From Rhodoferax sp. OV413 (GTDB taxonomy: Bacteria; Pseudomonadota; Gammaproteobacteria; Burkholderiales; Burkholderiaceae_C), in the NCBI RefSeq assembly GCF_900104385.1, contig NZ_FNJA01000002.1, forward strand, positions 806,001-870,000: 64,000 nucleotides of DNA, read 5' to 3'. The number at the start of each line of letters is the position of its first letter. Position 1 is the stretch's first letter. The notes under the pieces are model-generated. The model was not told the origin of the DNA. It saw only the letters and a list, made by a program, of their open reading frames with translations, and did no database searches. Positions 1 to 8,366 of the stretch are shown in pieces. A program made the translations under genes and the position numbers.

Positions 1-1
1 G

Positions 2-1699
2 GTGCAAGCCCTGCAGGTGGCCGGCCAGATGAGCCAGCGTGAGGTCGACATCGCCCGTGACCTGGTGCCCGAGATCCAGAGCCGTTTGGAGTTTTTGGAG
101 GAAGTCGGCCTGGGCTATCTGACCCTGGACCGCGGCGCGCCGACCCTGAGCGGTGGCGAGGCCCAGCGCATCCGCTTGGCGGCGCAGCTCGGCAGCAATC
201 TGCAAGGCGTGTGCTACATCCTCGACGAGCCGACCATCGGCCTGCATGCCCGCGACAACCACATCCTGCTGAACGCGCTGCACAAGCTCAGCAGCAAGGG
301 CAATACCCTGGTGGTGGTGGAGCACGACGAAGACACCATACGCCGCGCCGACCACATCATCGACATCGGCCCCAGCGCCGGCAAGCGCGGTGGCCGGTTG
401 GTGGCGCAGGGCGCGGTGGCCGATATTTCGGACGCGACAGAGTCCGTCACCGGTCGCTACCTGCTGCACGCCATGCGGCATCCGCTGCAGGCACGGCGTG
501 CTGTAGGCACGTTCGACCCGGCGGCGGTGGCCGTCCCGGTGGCCGATCTGCCCTATGTGGCGCCGACTGCCAAGAGCAAAGCTGCCGCCAAAAAGAAGGC
601 CGCGGATGCGCCCGAAGCGGTAGCTGTAGCCGAGCCGCTGCAGTGGCTGACCGTCAGTGGCGCCACCATGCACAACCTGCAGAACGTCAGCGTGCAGATT
701 CCGCTCAAGCGCCTGGTGGCCGTCACCGGCGTCAGCGGCTCGGGCAAGTCGACCCTGGCGCGCGACGTGCTGCTGGCCAACGTGCAGACCGCCGTGGTAC
801 AGCGCAGTACCAAGGCCGGGCGCGACAGCTGGGCTGCAGGCCAGCGTCCGGCCTGGCTGGGCTGTGCCGACGTGGCCGGCTTTGCCGCCATCGACCGGGT
901 GCTGGAAGTAGACCAGACGCCGATCGGCAAAACCCCGCGCAGCTGCCCGGCCACCTACATCGGTTTCTGGGACACCATCCGCAAGCTGTTCGCCGACACG
1001 CTGGAAGCCCGTGCCCGTGGTTACGGCCCGGCGCGTTTCTCGTTCAACACGGGAGAAGGCCGCTGCCCGAGCTGCGAAGGCCAGGGCCTGCGCACCATCG
1101 CCATGAGCTTCATGCCCGACGTGAAGGTGAAGTGCGAAACCTGCCATGGCGCGCGCTTCAACCCCGAGACCCTGACCGTCACCTGGCGCGGCAAGAGCAT
1201 TGGCGACGTGCTGCAGATGGAGGTCGACGAAGCGGTGGATTTCTTCGCCGTGATGCCGGTTATCGCCTACCCGTTGCAGCTGCTGAAGGACGTGGGCCTG
1301 GGCTACCTGACCATAGGCCAGCCGTCGCCGACGCTGAGCGGCGGCGAGGCCCAGCGCATCAAGCTGGTCACCGAGCTCAGCAAGGTGCGCGACGACATCA
1401 CCCGGCGCGGTCAGAAGGCGCCGCACACCCTGTATGTGCTGGACGAACCCACCGTGGGCCTGCACATGGCCGACGTGGAAAAACTGATCCGCGTGCTGCA
1501 CCGCCTGGTCGACGGCGGCCACAGCGTGGTGGTCATCGAGCACGACTTGGACGTGATCGCCGAGTCCGACTGGATCATCGACCTGGGGCCGGACGGCGGC
1601 AATGCGGGTGGCCGTATCGTCGCTGCGGCACCACCGGAGGCCGTAGTGGCGCTGGGCACGGCGACGGGCGTGGCGCTGAAGCCGGTGCTGGCACGTTAG
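2..1699 (+). CDS. uvrA: UvrA excinuclease ATPase, C-terminal part (5' end outside window)
   Basis: DNA-damage recognition ATPase of nucleotide excision repair; only the last 565 codons are present because the frame is open at the left edge. Visible in order: the first ABC signature (SGGEAQRIRLA, about residue 50) and its Walker B (YILDEPTIGLH), an Ala/Lys-rich linker (residues 190-210), the second Walker A (GVSGSGKSTL, about 243), a CxxC...CxxC zinc module (CPSCEG ... CETCHG, about 358-384), the second signature (LSGGEAQRIKL) and Walker B (YVLDEPTVGLH). The second half differs from E. coli UvrA by having inserts after Walker A (QTAVVQRSTKAGRDSW) and after the signature (VRDDITRRGQKAP). This matches my memory of the very long UvrA variant of Burkholderiales, in which the UvrA unit is duplicated. 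The family is certain; the long-variant assignment is inference because the N-terminus is missing. Confidence 0.93.
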   Translation: MQALQVAGQMSQREVDIARDLVPEIQSRLEFLEEVGLGYLTLDRGAPTLSGGEAQRIRLAAQLGSNLQGVCYILDEPTIGLHARDNHILLNALHKLSSKGNTLVVVEHDEDTIRRADHIIDIGPSAGKRGGRLVAQGAVADISDATESVTGRYLLHAMRHPLQARRAVGTFDPAAVAVPVADLPYVAPTAKSKAAAKKKAADAPEAVAVAEPLQWLTVSGATMHNLQNVSVQIPLKRLVAVTGVSGSGKSTLARDVLLANVQTAVVQRSTKAGRDSWAAGQRPAWLGCADVAGFAAIDRVLEVDQTPIGKTPRSCPATYIGFWDTIRKLFADTLEARARGYGPARFSFNTGEGRCPSCEGQGLRTIAMSFMPDVKVKCETCHGARFNPETLTVTWRGKSIGDVLQMEVDEAVDFFAVMPVIAYPLQLLKDVGLGYLTIGQPSPTLSGGEAQRIKLVTELSKVRDDITRRGQKAPHTLYVLDEPTVGLHMADVEKLIRVLHRLVDGGHSVVVIEHDLDVIAESDWIIDLGPDGGNAGGRIVAAAPPEAVVALGTATGVALKPVLAR

Positions 1700-1703
1700 T
1701 CAA

Positions 1704-1760
1704 TTGCTATGTAAAACGTAGCTGCCAGCGCATGTTTAGTATGCGCTGCATACTCTTTTC
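1704..1760 (+). repeat. Intergenic palindromic repeat, copy 1
   Basis: Starts 5 bases after the uvrA stop. It has the two-part plan of the family: a left dyad TTGCTAT-N-TAGC, the spacer CTGC, then the larger dyad GCGCAT/ATGCGC (1728-1746) and a pyrimidine-rich tail. It marks the right edge of the core gene just before the low-GC KAP gene. Confidence 0.7.
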
Positions 1761-1781
1761 ACTCATCAGTCCGGTCTTGAA

Positions 1782-3176
1782 ATGACATATCGAATAACAG
1801 AGTTGGAAGTTCCCCCAGAATCGCCTTTTGTGAATGATGGCTTGGGGCGGAGACCTCTCGTCGAGTTTTTGGCCAGCCTGATCGGCAAGCTGCAAGGGCC
1901 TTTTGTTCTTGCGTTGGACTCCCCTTGGGGAACCGGTAAGACCACGCTCGTCAAGATGCTGAAGGCCACTCTGGAGCAACAGGGGTTCCAGTGCATTTAC
2001 TTCAACGCGTGGCAGGTTGACTATGTGACAGATCCACTTGTTGCCCTGGTGTCCTCCGTTGACCGTCTTTCCCTGGGCACGGCAGAAGCCGAATCTGCTT
2101 TCAGATCGCACTTGAAAACGGTCAAAAAAATCACTTCTGCAGTTGCTAAGCGTGGTGCTATTGCTGCAGCAAAGGCCGTCACTTTGGGAGCACTAGATCT
2201 GGAGAAGGATATCGAAGCGGTGGCGGCGGAAGTGGTAGGGGGATTGGCGGGTGACGCAGTAGATGCGTTCCAGAAAGAGACAGAGGCGCTGGCTAAGTTT
2301 CGAGAGGAGCTTGAATCGGCAGTGTTTCAATTGAAAAAGGCTGGAAAGAAGGAAACGTTGGTTTTCTTCTTGGATGAACTTGATCGTTGCCGTCCTACAT
2401 TTGCTATAGAAATGTTGGAGCGTATCAAGCACCTTTTTGATGTGCAAAACATTGTGTTTGTATTGTCTGTTGATAAGTCTCAGCTTGAAGCGAGCACGGC
2501 GGCTGTTTACGGTGAAAAAATCAATGCCCAAGAATACTTAAGGCGTTTCATTGATATCGAGTATGCACTTCCTGTGATTAAGGGGAAAGCATTTACAGAG
2601 TTGCTTCTCAAAAAATTTGATCTTGATGGTGCTTTTGAAAAGCGATCTCATCCTGAGTTGAGGCACGACAGGGAACAGTTTGTTGATTTCTTTTCTGCGG
2701 TCGCAGATGTAGCCGGGCTTTCGTTAAGGACTAGAGAGCGCTGTATCACTCGGCTTCAGGTGGTTATTGAGCAAACACCTCACAATAACTATTTGTTTGC
2801 ACCTTTGATTGCTTTGCTTATTGTGCTTCGGGTTATTAATAAGGATCTTTTTTCTTCGTTGCAGAAGGGGATTGCGTCAGCAATGGATGTGATGGAATAT
2901 CTGAAAGGTTTGCCGGGTGGTGGGGGTTTTGTTGCATCTCACGAAGGTGTAGTTTTGGAGATTGGGCTAATACTTTCGGATGGAAATGGCGAAAGAAAAG
3001 ATGAGGCACTTTCTGAGTTGAATAATCAAGCGCAGTCGGAAAAATTAGATCAGATTATTGGTAGAGCTTCAGAGCTGCAGGGGATGATTCGGTATTTTCG
3101 TGGTCCTGGTCAGAGGGGGCCTAGTCTTAGTACTTTGCTGAATAAAATTGAGTTGGCTTCTGGTTTTGAAAATTAA
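1782..3176 (+). CDS. KAP-family P-loop NTPase
   Basis: A 464-residue KAP (Kidins220/ARMS-PifA) type STAND-like NTPase. Walker A is DSPWGTGKTT (about residues 46-55), followed by the YFNAWQ motif typical of KAP proteins (about 73-78). Walker B is TLVFFLDELDRCRP (about 193-206), and the VLSVDKSQLE sensor region follows. Residues 110-165 form an Ala/Gly-rich amphipathic insert where KAP proteins often carry membrane segments. The family includes the phage-exclusion protein PifA of plasmid F, so a defence or membrane-associated role is possible but not shown. The gene stands alone, ATG at 1782, and its AT-rich 3' half differs strongly from the GC-rich neighbours, which suggests horizontal acquisition. 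The exact partner or trigger is unknown. Confidence 0.85.
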   Translation: MTYRITELEVPPESPFVNDGLGRRPLVEFLASLIGKLQGPFVLALDSPWGTGKTTLVKMLKATLEQQGFQCIYFNAWQVDYVTDPLVALVSSVDRLSLGTAEAESAFRSHLKTVKKITSAVAKRGAIAAAKAVTLGALDLEKDIEAVAAEVVGGLAGDAVDAFQKETEALAKFREELESAVFQLKKAGKKETLVFFLDELDRCRPTFAIEMLERIKHLFDVQNIVFVLSVDKSQLEASTAAVYGEKINAQEYLRRFIDIEYALPVIKGKAFTELLLKKFDLDGAFEKRSHPELRHDREQFVDFFSAVADVAGLSLRTRERCITRLQVVIEQTPHNNYLFAPLIALLIVLRVINKDLFSSLQKGIASAMDVMEYLKGLPGGGGFVASHEGVVLEIGLILSDGNGERKDEALSELNNQAQSEKLDQIIGRASELQGMIRYFRGPGQRGPSLSTLLNKIELASGFEN

Positions 3177-3340
3177 CTCTTATTTGTTGTTGTGAAGTTG
3201 ATAATCAGCGCAGAGTTTGAGGTGCATGGTCGAGCCGAGCTAAGCAACTTCCGATGCCTTGGGCGAATTGCTTGCAAGTACCTTGTGGTAGACGCCGTTC
3301 ATGTTTCGGGTTCTAAACAGCGCAATTGGATGAAAGGCGC

Positions 3341-4183
3341 ATGACCCCCACCGTCATCCTCCTGGTGCTCTGCGCCGCGCTCTGCCATGCGAGCTGGAAC
3401 GCCATGCTGAAAAGCACTGCCAGTACCGACCGCAAGGCGGTGCTGACGCTGATGATGGTGGGTGCCGGCCTGGGCGGGCTGCCGCTGGCCGTATTGCGGC
3501 CGTTCCCGCTGCCGGCCAGTTGGGTCTATGTGGCGCTGGGCGTGGCGCTGCATGTGGGCTACAACGTGTTTCTGGTGCGGGCCTACAAGGTCGGTGACTT
3601 CGGCCAGTCCTACCCGATCGCGCGCGGTTCCTCGCCCATGCTGGTGTCCATCGGCGCGGCGCTGTTTGTGGGCGAGAACATGGGGCTGTGGGTCTGGCTG
3701 GGCGTGGTGTTGATTTCGGTGGGCATCTTCAGCCTGGCGGAGTTGCGCCGGGGCATGCCGCTGGCCGGTCCGCTGACGGCGGTGACCACCGGCGCCTTCA
3801 TTGCTGCCTACACCGTGGTCGATGGGCTGGGGGCGCGGGCGGCGGGTGATGCGCTGGCCTATGCGGGCTGGCTGTTTGTGCTGGACAGCCTAGCGATGCT
3901 GCTGTTGTACTGGTACCAGCACCGTGCCTGGCCGCGCAACTTGGGGGCGCGCGCCATTTGGACCGGTCTGGGCGGCGGGGTGATGTCGCTGGCGTCCTAC
4001 GGCATCGTCATCTGGGCCGTGGCCCGTGCGCCCATGGGTACGGTGTCGGCGCTGCGCGAAACCTCGGTGCTGTTTGCCGCGCTGATCGGCGCGCTGTTCC
4101 TGGGCGAGCCGCTGACCTTGCGGCGTGGCCTGGCCTGCGTGCTGATCGCCGCCGGGGCGATGGTACTGGGCTTCTACCACTGA
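3341..4183 (+). CDS. EamA/DMT-family membrane transporter
   Basis: A drug/metabolite-transporter superfamily protein of about 280 residues with roughly ten hydrophobic segments in two EamA-like halves. The second half ends with the typical pattern in which small-residue-rich helices surround ALIGALFLGEPLTLRR. Such proteins export or import amino acids and other small metabolites across the inner membrane; the substrate cannot be read from sequence. I chose the ATG at 3341 (MTPTVILL), preceded by GAAAGG, over an in-frame TTG at 3326 that would add five polar residues. It ends just before a palindromic repeat and faces the convergent Lrp gene, which may regulate it. Confidence 0.85.
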   Translation: MTPTVILLVLCAALCHASWNAMLKSTASTDRKAVLTLMMVGAGLGGLPLAVLRPFPLPASWVYVALGVALHVGYNVFLVRAYKVGDFGQSYPIARGSSPMLVSIGAALFVGENMGLWVWLGVVLISVGIFSLAELRRGMPLAGPLTAVTTGAFIAAYTVVDGLGARAAGDALAYAGWLFVLDSLAMLLLYWYQHRAWPRNLGARAIWTGLGGGVMSLASYGIVIWAVARAPMGTVSALRETSVLFAALIGALFLGEPLTLRRGLACVLIAAGAMVLGFYH

Positions 4184-4189
4184 GATCGT

Positions 4190-4260
4190 TTTGCTATCTA
4201 AAATATAGCTTCTAGCGCAGTTACTACCTGCGCTAGCAGCCTGTTGTCTATAAATTTTTA
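4190..4260 (+). repeat. Intergenic palindromic repeat, copy 2
   Basis: Lies between the convergent EamA and Lrp genes. Left dyad TTGCTAT...ATAGC, right dyad TAGCGCAG (4213-4220) with CTGCGCTA (4228-4235), then a tail ending TAAATTTTTA. The last three bases (TTA on +) are the TAA stop codon of the Lrp gene on the minus strand. Confidence 0.8.
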
Positions 4261-4743
4261 CGCGGCCACCGGCAACTGGCTAGACGCCTTGATCTCGCGC
4301 AGCGCCAGGCTGGAATGGATCAGGCTGATGCCGGGGATGGTACGTAGCACGTTCTCGATAAAGTCGCTGTAGGCGTCCAAATCCTGTGCGACGACCTGCA
4401 GCAGGTAGTCGGTCTGGCCCGTGACCTTATGGCATGACAGCACCTGAGGATGCAGCTGCACCACGTCTTCGAAGCGTTTCACTGAGCTATCGGTGGCTAC
4501 GCCGAAGCTCAGTTGAACAAAGGCCAATACGTCCAAGCCCAGTTTGCGCCGATCCAGGTTGGCCTGGTAGCCTTTGATGAAACCTTCTTCTTCCAGTCGT
4601 TTCAGGCGACGCCAGCAGGGGGTGACGCTGAGCGAAACTTGCTCCGCCAGCTGCGGGTGGGACAGGGTGCCGTCTTGCTGCAGCAGCCGAAGGAGAGTTC
4701 TATCCGTATCGTCTAAGGCGGATAATTGGTTTTTCTTTCCCAT
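4258..4743 (-). CDS. Lrp/AsnC-family transcriptional regulator
   Basis: A 161-residue feast/famine regulator. The N-terminal winged helix runs from about residue 9 to 60 (LDDTDRTLLRLLQQDG ... VSLSVTPCWRRLKRLEEEGFI); the C-terminal RAM ligand-binding domain covers about 70-150 and includes the conserved turn VTGQTDYLLQVV. Proteins of this type bind amino acids and form octamers that wrap DNA. It is transcribed divergently from the hydrolase/deacetylase pair at 4860-6558, and AT-rich dyads lie in the shared promoter region, so those genes and possibly the EamA exporter are plausible targets. Length is normal for the family. Confidence 0.92.
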   Translation of the reverse strand: MGKKNQLSALDDTDRTLLRLLQQDGTLSHPQLAEQVSLSVTPCWRRLKRLEEEGFIKGYQANLDRRKLGLDVLAFVQLSFGVATDSSVKRFEDVVQLHPQVLSCHKVTGQTDYLLQVVAQDLDAYSDFIENVLRTIPGISLIHSSLALREIKASSQLPVAA

Positions 4744-4747
4744 TTTT

Positions 4748-4777
4748 ATAGATATTTAAGTCTATTCAATTCGAATT
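4748..4777. promoter_or_regulatory. Candidate Lrp-type operator region
   Basis: AT-rich stretch directly upstream of the Lrp start. It contains the inverted repeat ATAGA-N8-TCTAT (4748-4765) and the perfect palindrome AATTCGAATT (4768-4777), in the space between divergent genes. Binding by the adjacent Lrp protein is inference. Confidence 0.4.
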
Positions 4778-4859
4778 ATGCGCCAGAGCGCAAGGATAAA
4801 GCACAGTCCATCCAGCCTGCTGGCGAGATACTTTGGGCTTCACTACGAAGGAGCTTTGG

Positions 4860-5480
4860 ATGATTTCAAAATTTGGTGCAAACACCGCGCTGTTGCTGAT
4901 CGATGTGCAAAAAGGCGTGAACGACTTGCTGCATTGGGGCGGTCCCACGGGGCGACGCAATAACCCGGATGCCGAGGTGCAGATGCAGACCCTGCTGAGC
5001 GCCTGGCGCGCACGTCGGCTGCCGGTTATCTTTACCCAGCACGATTCGCGGCAGACGGTGTCGCCGTTGAAGATCAGCCTGCCGGGTGGCGCTTTTCTGC
5101 CGGGGTTGGAGCCGCTGGCGGGAGAGTTGGTGGTTTGGAAGGATGTGAACAGCGCCTTCATCGGCACGGTTCTGGAGCTGGAATTGCGCCGGCGGGGCAT
5201 CACGCGGCTGGTGGTGGTCGGATTCTTCACCAACTTCTGCGTGGAGACCACGGTGCGCATGGCGGGCAATATGGGCTACGACACCTATCTTGTGCCCGAC
5301 GGCTGTTCCACCTCCAACCGCATCGGACCAGACGGGGTCGACCACGATCCCGAGCGGGTTCACGACCTAGCGGTGGCCAGCATGCACGGCGAGTTCTGCA
5401 CCGCGCTGACGCCCCAGCAGGTACTGGCGTTGCTGGAAGGCGATTTGGCCACGGCGCAGCGCATGCAGCGAAACGAGTAA
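4860..5480 (+). CDS. Isochorismatase-family cysteine hydrolase
   Basis: An alpha/beta cysteine hydrolase of 206 residues. The catalytic triad of the family is visible as Asp15 (LLIDVQKG), Lys94 (VVWKDV) and Cys127 (FFTNFCVET), with the cis-peptide region just before the cysteine. Relatives hydrolyse isochorismate, nicotinamide, ureidoacrylate or N-carbamoyl amines; the substrate is not predictable here. The start at 4860 is supported by AAGGAG at 4848-4853; a longer in-frame start at 4833 lacks this. It is followed after 31 bases by the acetylpolyamine-amidohydrolase-like gene, so the two probably form an operon acting on acylated amines. Confidence 0.88.
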   Translation: MISKFGANTALLLIDVQKGVNDLLHWGGPTGRRNNPDAEVQMQTLLSAWRARRLPVIFTQHDSRQTVSPLKISLPGGAFLPGLEPLAGELVVWKDVNSAFIGTVLELELRRRGITRLVVVGFFTNFCVETTVRMAGNMGYDTYLVPDGCSTSNRIGPDGVDHDPERVHDLAVASMHGEFCTALTPQQVLALLEGDLATAQRMQRNE

Positions 5481-5511
5481 AGAGTCCATCCATTCCCAAC
5501 CGAGGCTCCCC

Positions 5512-6558
5512 ATGATCACTGTCTACAACCACCAGCACGCCCTGCACCAAGGGCAGTTTGAAATGTTCCGCGGCCAGCTTGTTCCTTGCTTCGAGGTGCC
5601 GGCGCGGGCCGACTATGTGCTGCAGGAACTGCAGGCCCGCAGCTTTGGCGAGATCCAGGCGCCGCAGGACTGCGGCCTGGCGCCCATACAGCGCATCCAC
5701 AGCGGCCGCTACCTGGACTTTCTGGCCAGCGCTTGGAGCGAATGGGTGGCGCTGGACCCAGAAAATGCAGCGCGCGATGCCTTGCCTTCGGTGTGGCCGG
5801 TGCGCAGCTTTCGGTCCGATGTGCTGCCGGCCAATTTCTCGGCGCGCATGGGACTGTTCTCTTACGACGCCGGCACACCGCTCACGTCTGGCACCTGGGC
5901 CGCGGCCTATGCGGGCGCCTGCTGTGCGGTGACGGCGGCGCAGCTGGTCAGCGCGGGGCAGCGCTCGGCGTTTGCGCTGACCCGGCCGCCGGGCCACCAT
6001 GCCGGGGCTGATTTCTTTGGCGGCTACTGCTTTCTGAACAATGCCGCGATTGCCGCGCAGACTTTGCGCGATGCGGGGGCTGAGCGGGTGGCGGTGCTGG
6101 ACATCGACTACCACCATGGCAACGGCACGCAATCGATTTTTTACGAGCGCAGCGACGTGTTTTTCGCCAGCGTGCATGGCGACCCGCACACCGAATACCC
6201 GTTCTACCTGGGCTATGCCGACGAGACCGGGGCCGGTGCGGGGCTCGGCCACAACCTGAACCTGCCGCTGCCGCGCGGTACCGACTTTGCGCGCTGGCGG
6301 GATGCGCTCGCACTGGCCCTGCAGCGCATCGCCCAGAGCGGCGCGCAGGCGCTGGTGGTGTCGCTGGGGCTGGACACCTTCGAGGGCGATCCGATCTCGG
6401 GCTTCACCCTGCGCAGCGAAGACTATCTGCGCGTTGGTGAAGACCTGGCCGCCGCCGGCTTGCCCACGGTGTTTGTGTTCGAGGGCGGCTATGCGGTGGA
6501 AGAGGTGGGCGTCAACGCTGTGAATGTGCTGGCCGGCTTTGCCCAGCACAGCGCCTGA
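5512..6558 (+). CDS. Histone deacetylase family protein, acetylpolyamine-amidohydrolase-like
   Basis: A zinc-dependent deacetylase of 348 residues, the usual length for bacterial class II HDAC-like acetylpolyamine amidohydrolases. The active site is intact: the His pair in PPGHHAG (162-163), zinc ligands Asp199 and His201 in DIDYHHGNGT, and Asp288 in LGLDTFEGDP, plus the late glycine-rich EGGYAVE with its tyrosine. These enzymes remove acetyl groups from acetylputrescine, acetylcadaverine or acetylspermidine. With the cysteine hydrolase, the Lrp regulator and the exporter, the cluster looks like catabolism or detoxification of N-acylated amines; that pathway is inference. Confidence 0.9.
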   Translation: MITVYNHQHALHQGQFEMFRGQLVPCFEVPARADYVLQELQARSFGEIQAPQDCGLAPIQRIHSGRYLDFLASAWSEWVALDPENAARDALPSVWPVRSFRSDVLPANFSARMGLFSYDAGTPLTSGTWAAAYAGACCAVTAAQLVSAGQRSAFALTRPPGHHAGADFFGGYCFLNNAAIAAQTLRDAGAERVAVLDIDYHHGNGTQSIFYERSDVFFASVHGDPHTEYPFYLGYADETGAGAGLGHNLNLPLPRGTDFARWRDALALALQRIAQSGAQALVVSLGLDTFEGDPISGFTLRSEDYLRVGEDLAAAGLPTVFVFEGGYAVEEVGVNAVNVLAGFAQHSA

Positions 6559-6579
6559 TGTGCGACTGCGCTTGCTCCT

Positions 6580-6636
6580 GATTGCATAGCGGCTGGCGCA
6601 GGTGCTATCTGCGCTGCAGCCTCATTTTTTATATAA
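6580..6636 (+). repeat. Intergenic palindromic repeat, copy 3
   Basis: Follows the deacetylase stop. Left part GATTGCATAGC, then GCGCAG/CTGCGC around 6596-6614, then CAGCC and a T-rich tail ending TATATAAG. Same order of elements as the other copies. Confidence 0.72.
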
Positions 6637-6860
6637 GCCGGCGCGGGGCCTGCCTGGCGCCCGCGCGCAGCGCAGAGTACGAAAATTCAGATACTTTAAG
6701 GTGGGTGATAAGGGTTTTTACTAGAGTTCCTCTGCAAGAAAGTACAACAACTAGCTTTTTCGGTATCGCTGTTTGCAAGAGCTGTCTCTACGATTGCGGC
6801 ACCGACCAAGTGCATTGAATGCGCTAGCGGAATACGTCAAAAACCATCAGGAGACACTCC

Positions 6861-8171
6861 ATGAAACTGAAAATCTGCGCCGCTGTTGTCACCGCGATGC
6901 TCGGATCTGCAAGCGCATTTGCTGCGACCGAATTGGTCATCGCCACCGTGAACAACGGCCACATGATCACCATGCAAAAGCTGACCAAGCACTTCGAGTC
7001 CGCCAACCCCGACATTAAGGTCAAGTGGGTCACGCTGGAAGAAGGCGTGCTGCGCCAACGCGTCACCACCGACATCGCCACCAAGGGCGGCCAGTTCGAC
7101 GTGATGACCATCGGCCTGTACGAAGCACCGATCTGGTCCAAAAAGGGCTGGCTCGCGCCCATCACCACCGATGCCGCCTATGACGTGGACGACATGCTGC
7201 CGGCCATCCGCAACGGCCTGACCCTGGACGGCAAGCTGTACGCAGCGCCGTTCTACGGCGAAAGCTCGATGACCATGTACCGCGCCGACCTGGTGAAGGC
7301 CGCTGGCCTGACCATGCCTGCCAACCCCACCTGGACCGAGATGGCCAACATCGTGTCCAAGATCCACGATCCTGCCAAGGGCGTGTACGGCCTGTGCCTG
7401 CGCGGCAAGCCGGGCTGGGGCGACAACATGGCCTTCCTGTCCACCATGGTCAACACCTACGGCGGCCAGTGGTTCGACATGTCCTGGAAGCCGCAAATCG
7501 ACAGCAAGCCCTGGCATGACGCGATCAACCAGTACGTGGACCTGATGAAGAAGTACGGCCCTCCCGGCGCTTCGGCCAACAGCTTCAACGAAAACCTGGC
7601 CTTGATGAACGAAGGCAAGTGCGGCGTGTGGATCGATGCGACGATTGCCGCGTCCTTCGTCAGCGATCCCAAGCAGTCGAAGGTGGCAGACAAGATGGCC
7701 TTCACCCAGGCGCCTGTGGCCGTGACCCCCAAGGGTTCGAACTGGCTGTGGTCGTGGAACCTGGCCGTGCCAGCGTCTTCCAAGAAGCCGGCCGAAGCAC
7801 AGAAGTTCATCGCCTGGGCGACCTCCAAGGAGTACGTGAACCTGGTCGCAAAGGAAGAGGGCTGGAATGCCGTGCCTACCGGCACCCGCAAATCCACCTA
7901 TGCGAACCCCGAGTTCCAGAAAGTGGCTAAGTTCGCCACCGAAGAGCTGAAGGCCATCAACAGCGCCAACCCCAACGACAGCACCTTGCCCAAGTCGCCG
8001 TATGTGGGTGTGCAGTACGCTGCGATTCCTGAGTTCCAGGCCATCGGTATTGCCGTAGGCCAGCAAATGAGCGCTGCGCTGTCGGGCAAGGTCACGGTGG
8101 ATGCGGCTCTGAAGACTTCGCAAACCGCTGCGGAACGCGAAATGACCAAGGGCGGCTACTTCAAGAAGTAA
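6861..8171 (+). CDS. smoE: Polyol ABC transporter, periplasmic substrate-binding protein
   Basis: Extracellular solute-binding protein (family 1) of 436 residues with a clear signal peptide: KLK at the N-terminus, a hydrophobic core, and cleavage likely after ASAFA (about residue 22). It resembles the SmoE/MtlE sorbitol/mannitol-binding proteins; recognisable segments include WVTLEEGVLRQRVTTDIATKGGQ, broken here only for description, and YGESSMTMYR. It captures sugar alcohols in the periplasm and delivers them to the two permeases encoded downstream. First gene of the 6.9-15.9 kb polyol operon. RBS: AGGAGA before the ATG. A strong GC hairpin follows its stop. The exact polyol (sorbitol, mannitol or arabinitol) is not decidable from sequence. 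Confidence 0.92.
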   Translation: MKLKICAAVVTAMLGSASAFAATELVIATVNNGHMITMQKLTKHFESANPDIKVKWVTLEEGVLRQRVTTDIATKGGQFDVMTIGLYEAPIWSKKGWLAPITTDAAYDVDDMLPAIRNGLTLDGKLYAAPFYGESSMTMYRADLVKAAGLTMPANPTWTEMANIVSKIHDPAKGVYGLCLRGKPGWGDNMAFLSTMVNTYGGQWFDMSWKPQIDSKPWHDAINQYVDLMKKYGPPGASANSFNENLALMNEGKCGVWIDATIAASFVSDPKQSKVADKMAFTQAPVAVTPKGSNWLWSWNLAVPASSKKPAEAQKFIAWATSKEYVNLVAKEEGWNAVPTGTRKSTYANPEFQKVAKFATEELKAINSANPNDSTLPKSPYVGVQYAAIPEFQAIGIAVGQQMSAALSGKVTVDAALKTSQTAAEREMTKGGYFKK

Positions 8172-8181
8172 GTCGGCCAGG

Positions 8182-8204
8182 CCACCGGGCGTGATGCCCG
8201 GTGG
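8182..8204 (+). other. Intercistronic hairpin after binding-protein gene
   Basis: Perfect 9-bp stem CCACCGGGC / GCCCGGTGG with a 5-base loop, 11 bases after the smoE stop and without a following U-run. In ABC operons such stems often protect the 3' end of the binding-protein message and raise its relative amount; that role is inference here. Confidence 0.6.
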
Positions 8205-8366
8205 TTGCCATTTGCCGGCTTGCGCTGTGTACGCCTGGCGGGGCTGCAGCAGGACCTGGTCCGCTGCAGCGCCGTTCCGCTGGACCGCGGGCAACCGAAA
8301 AATGGGCTCCCCCATCCGCCTCCACGCCAGGGCCGATGCTGCGGGCCCGCTACCGAAAGCTACACC

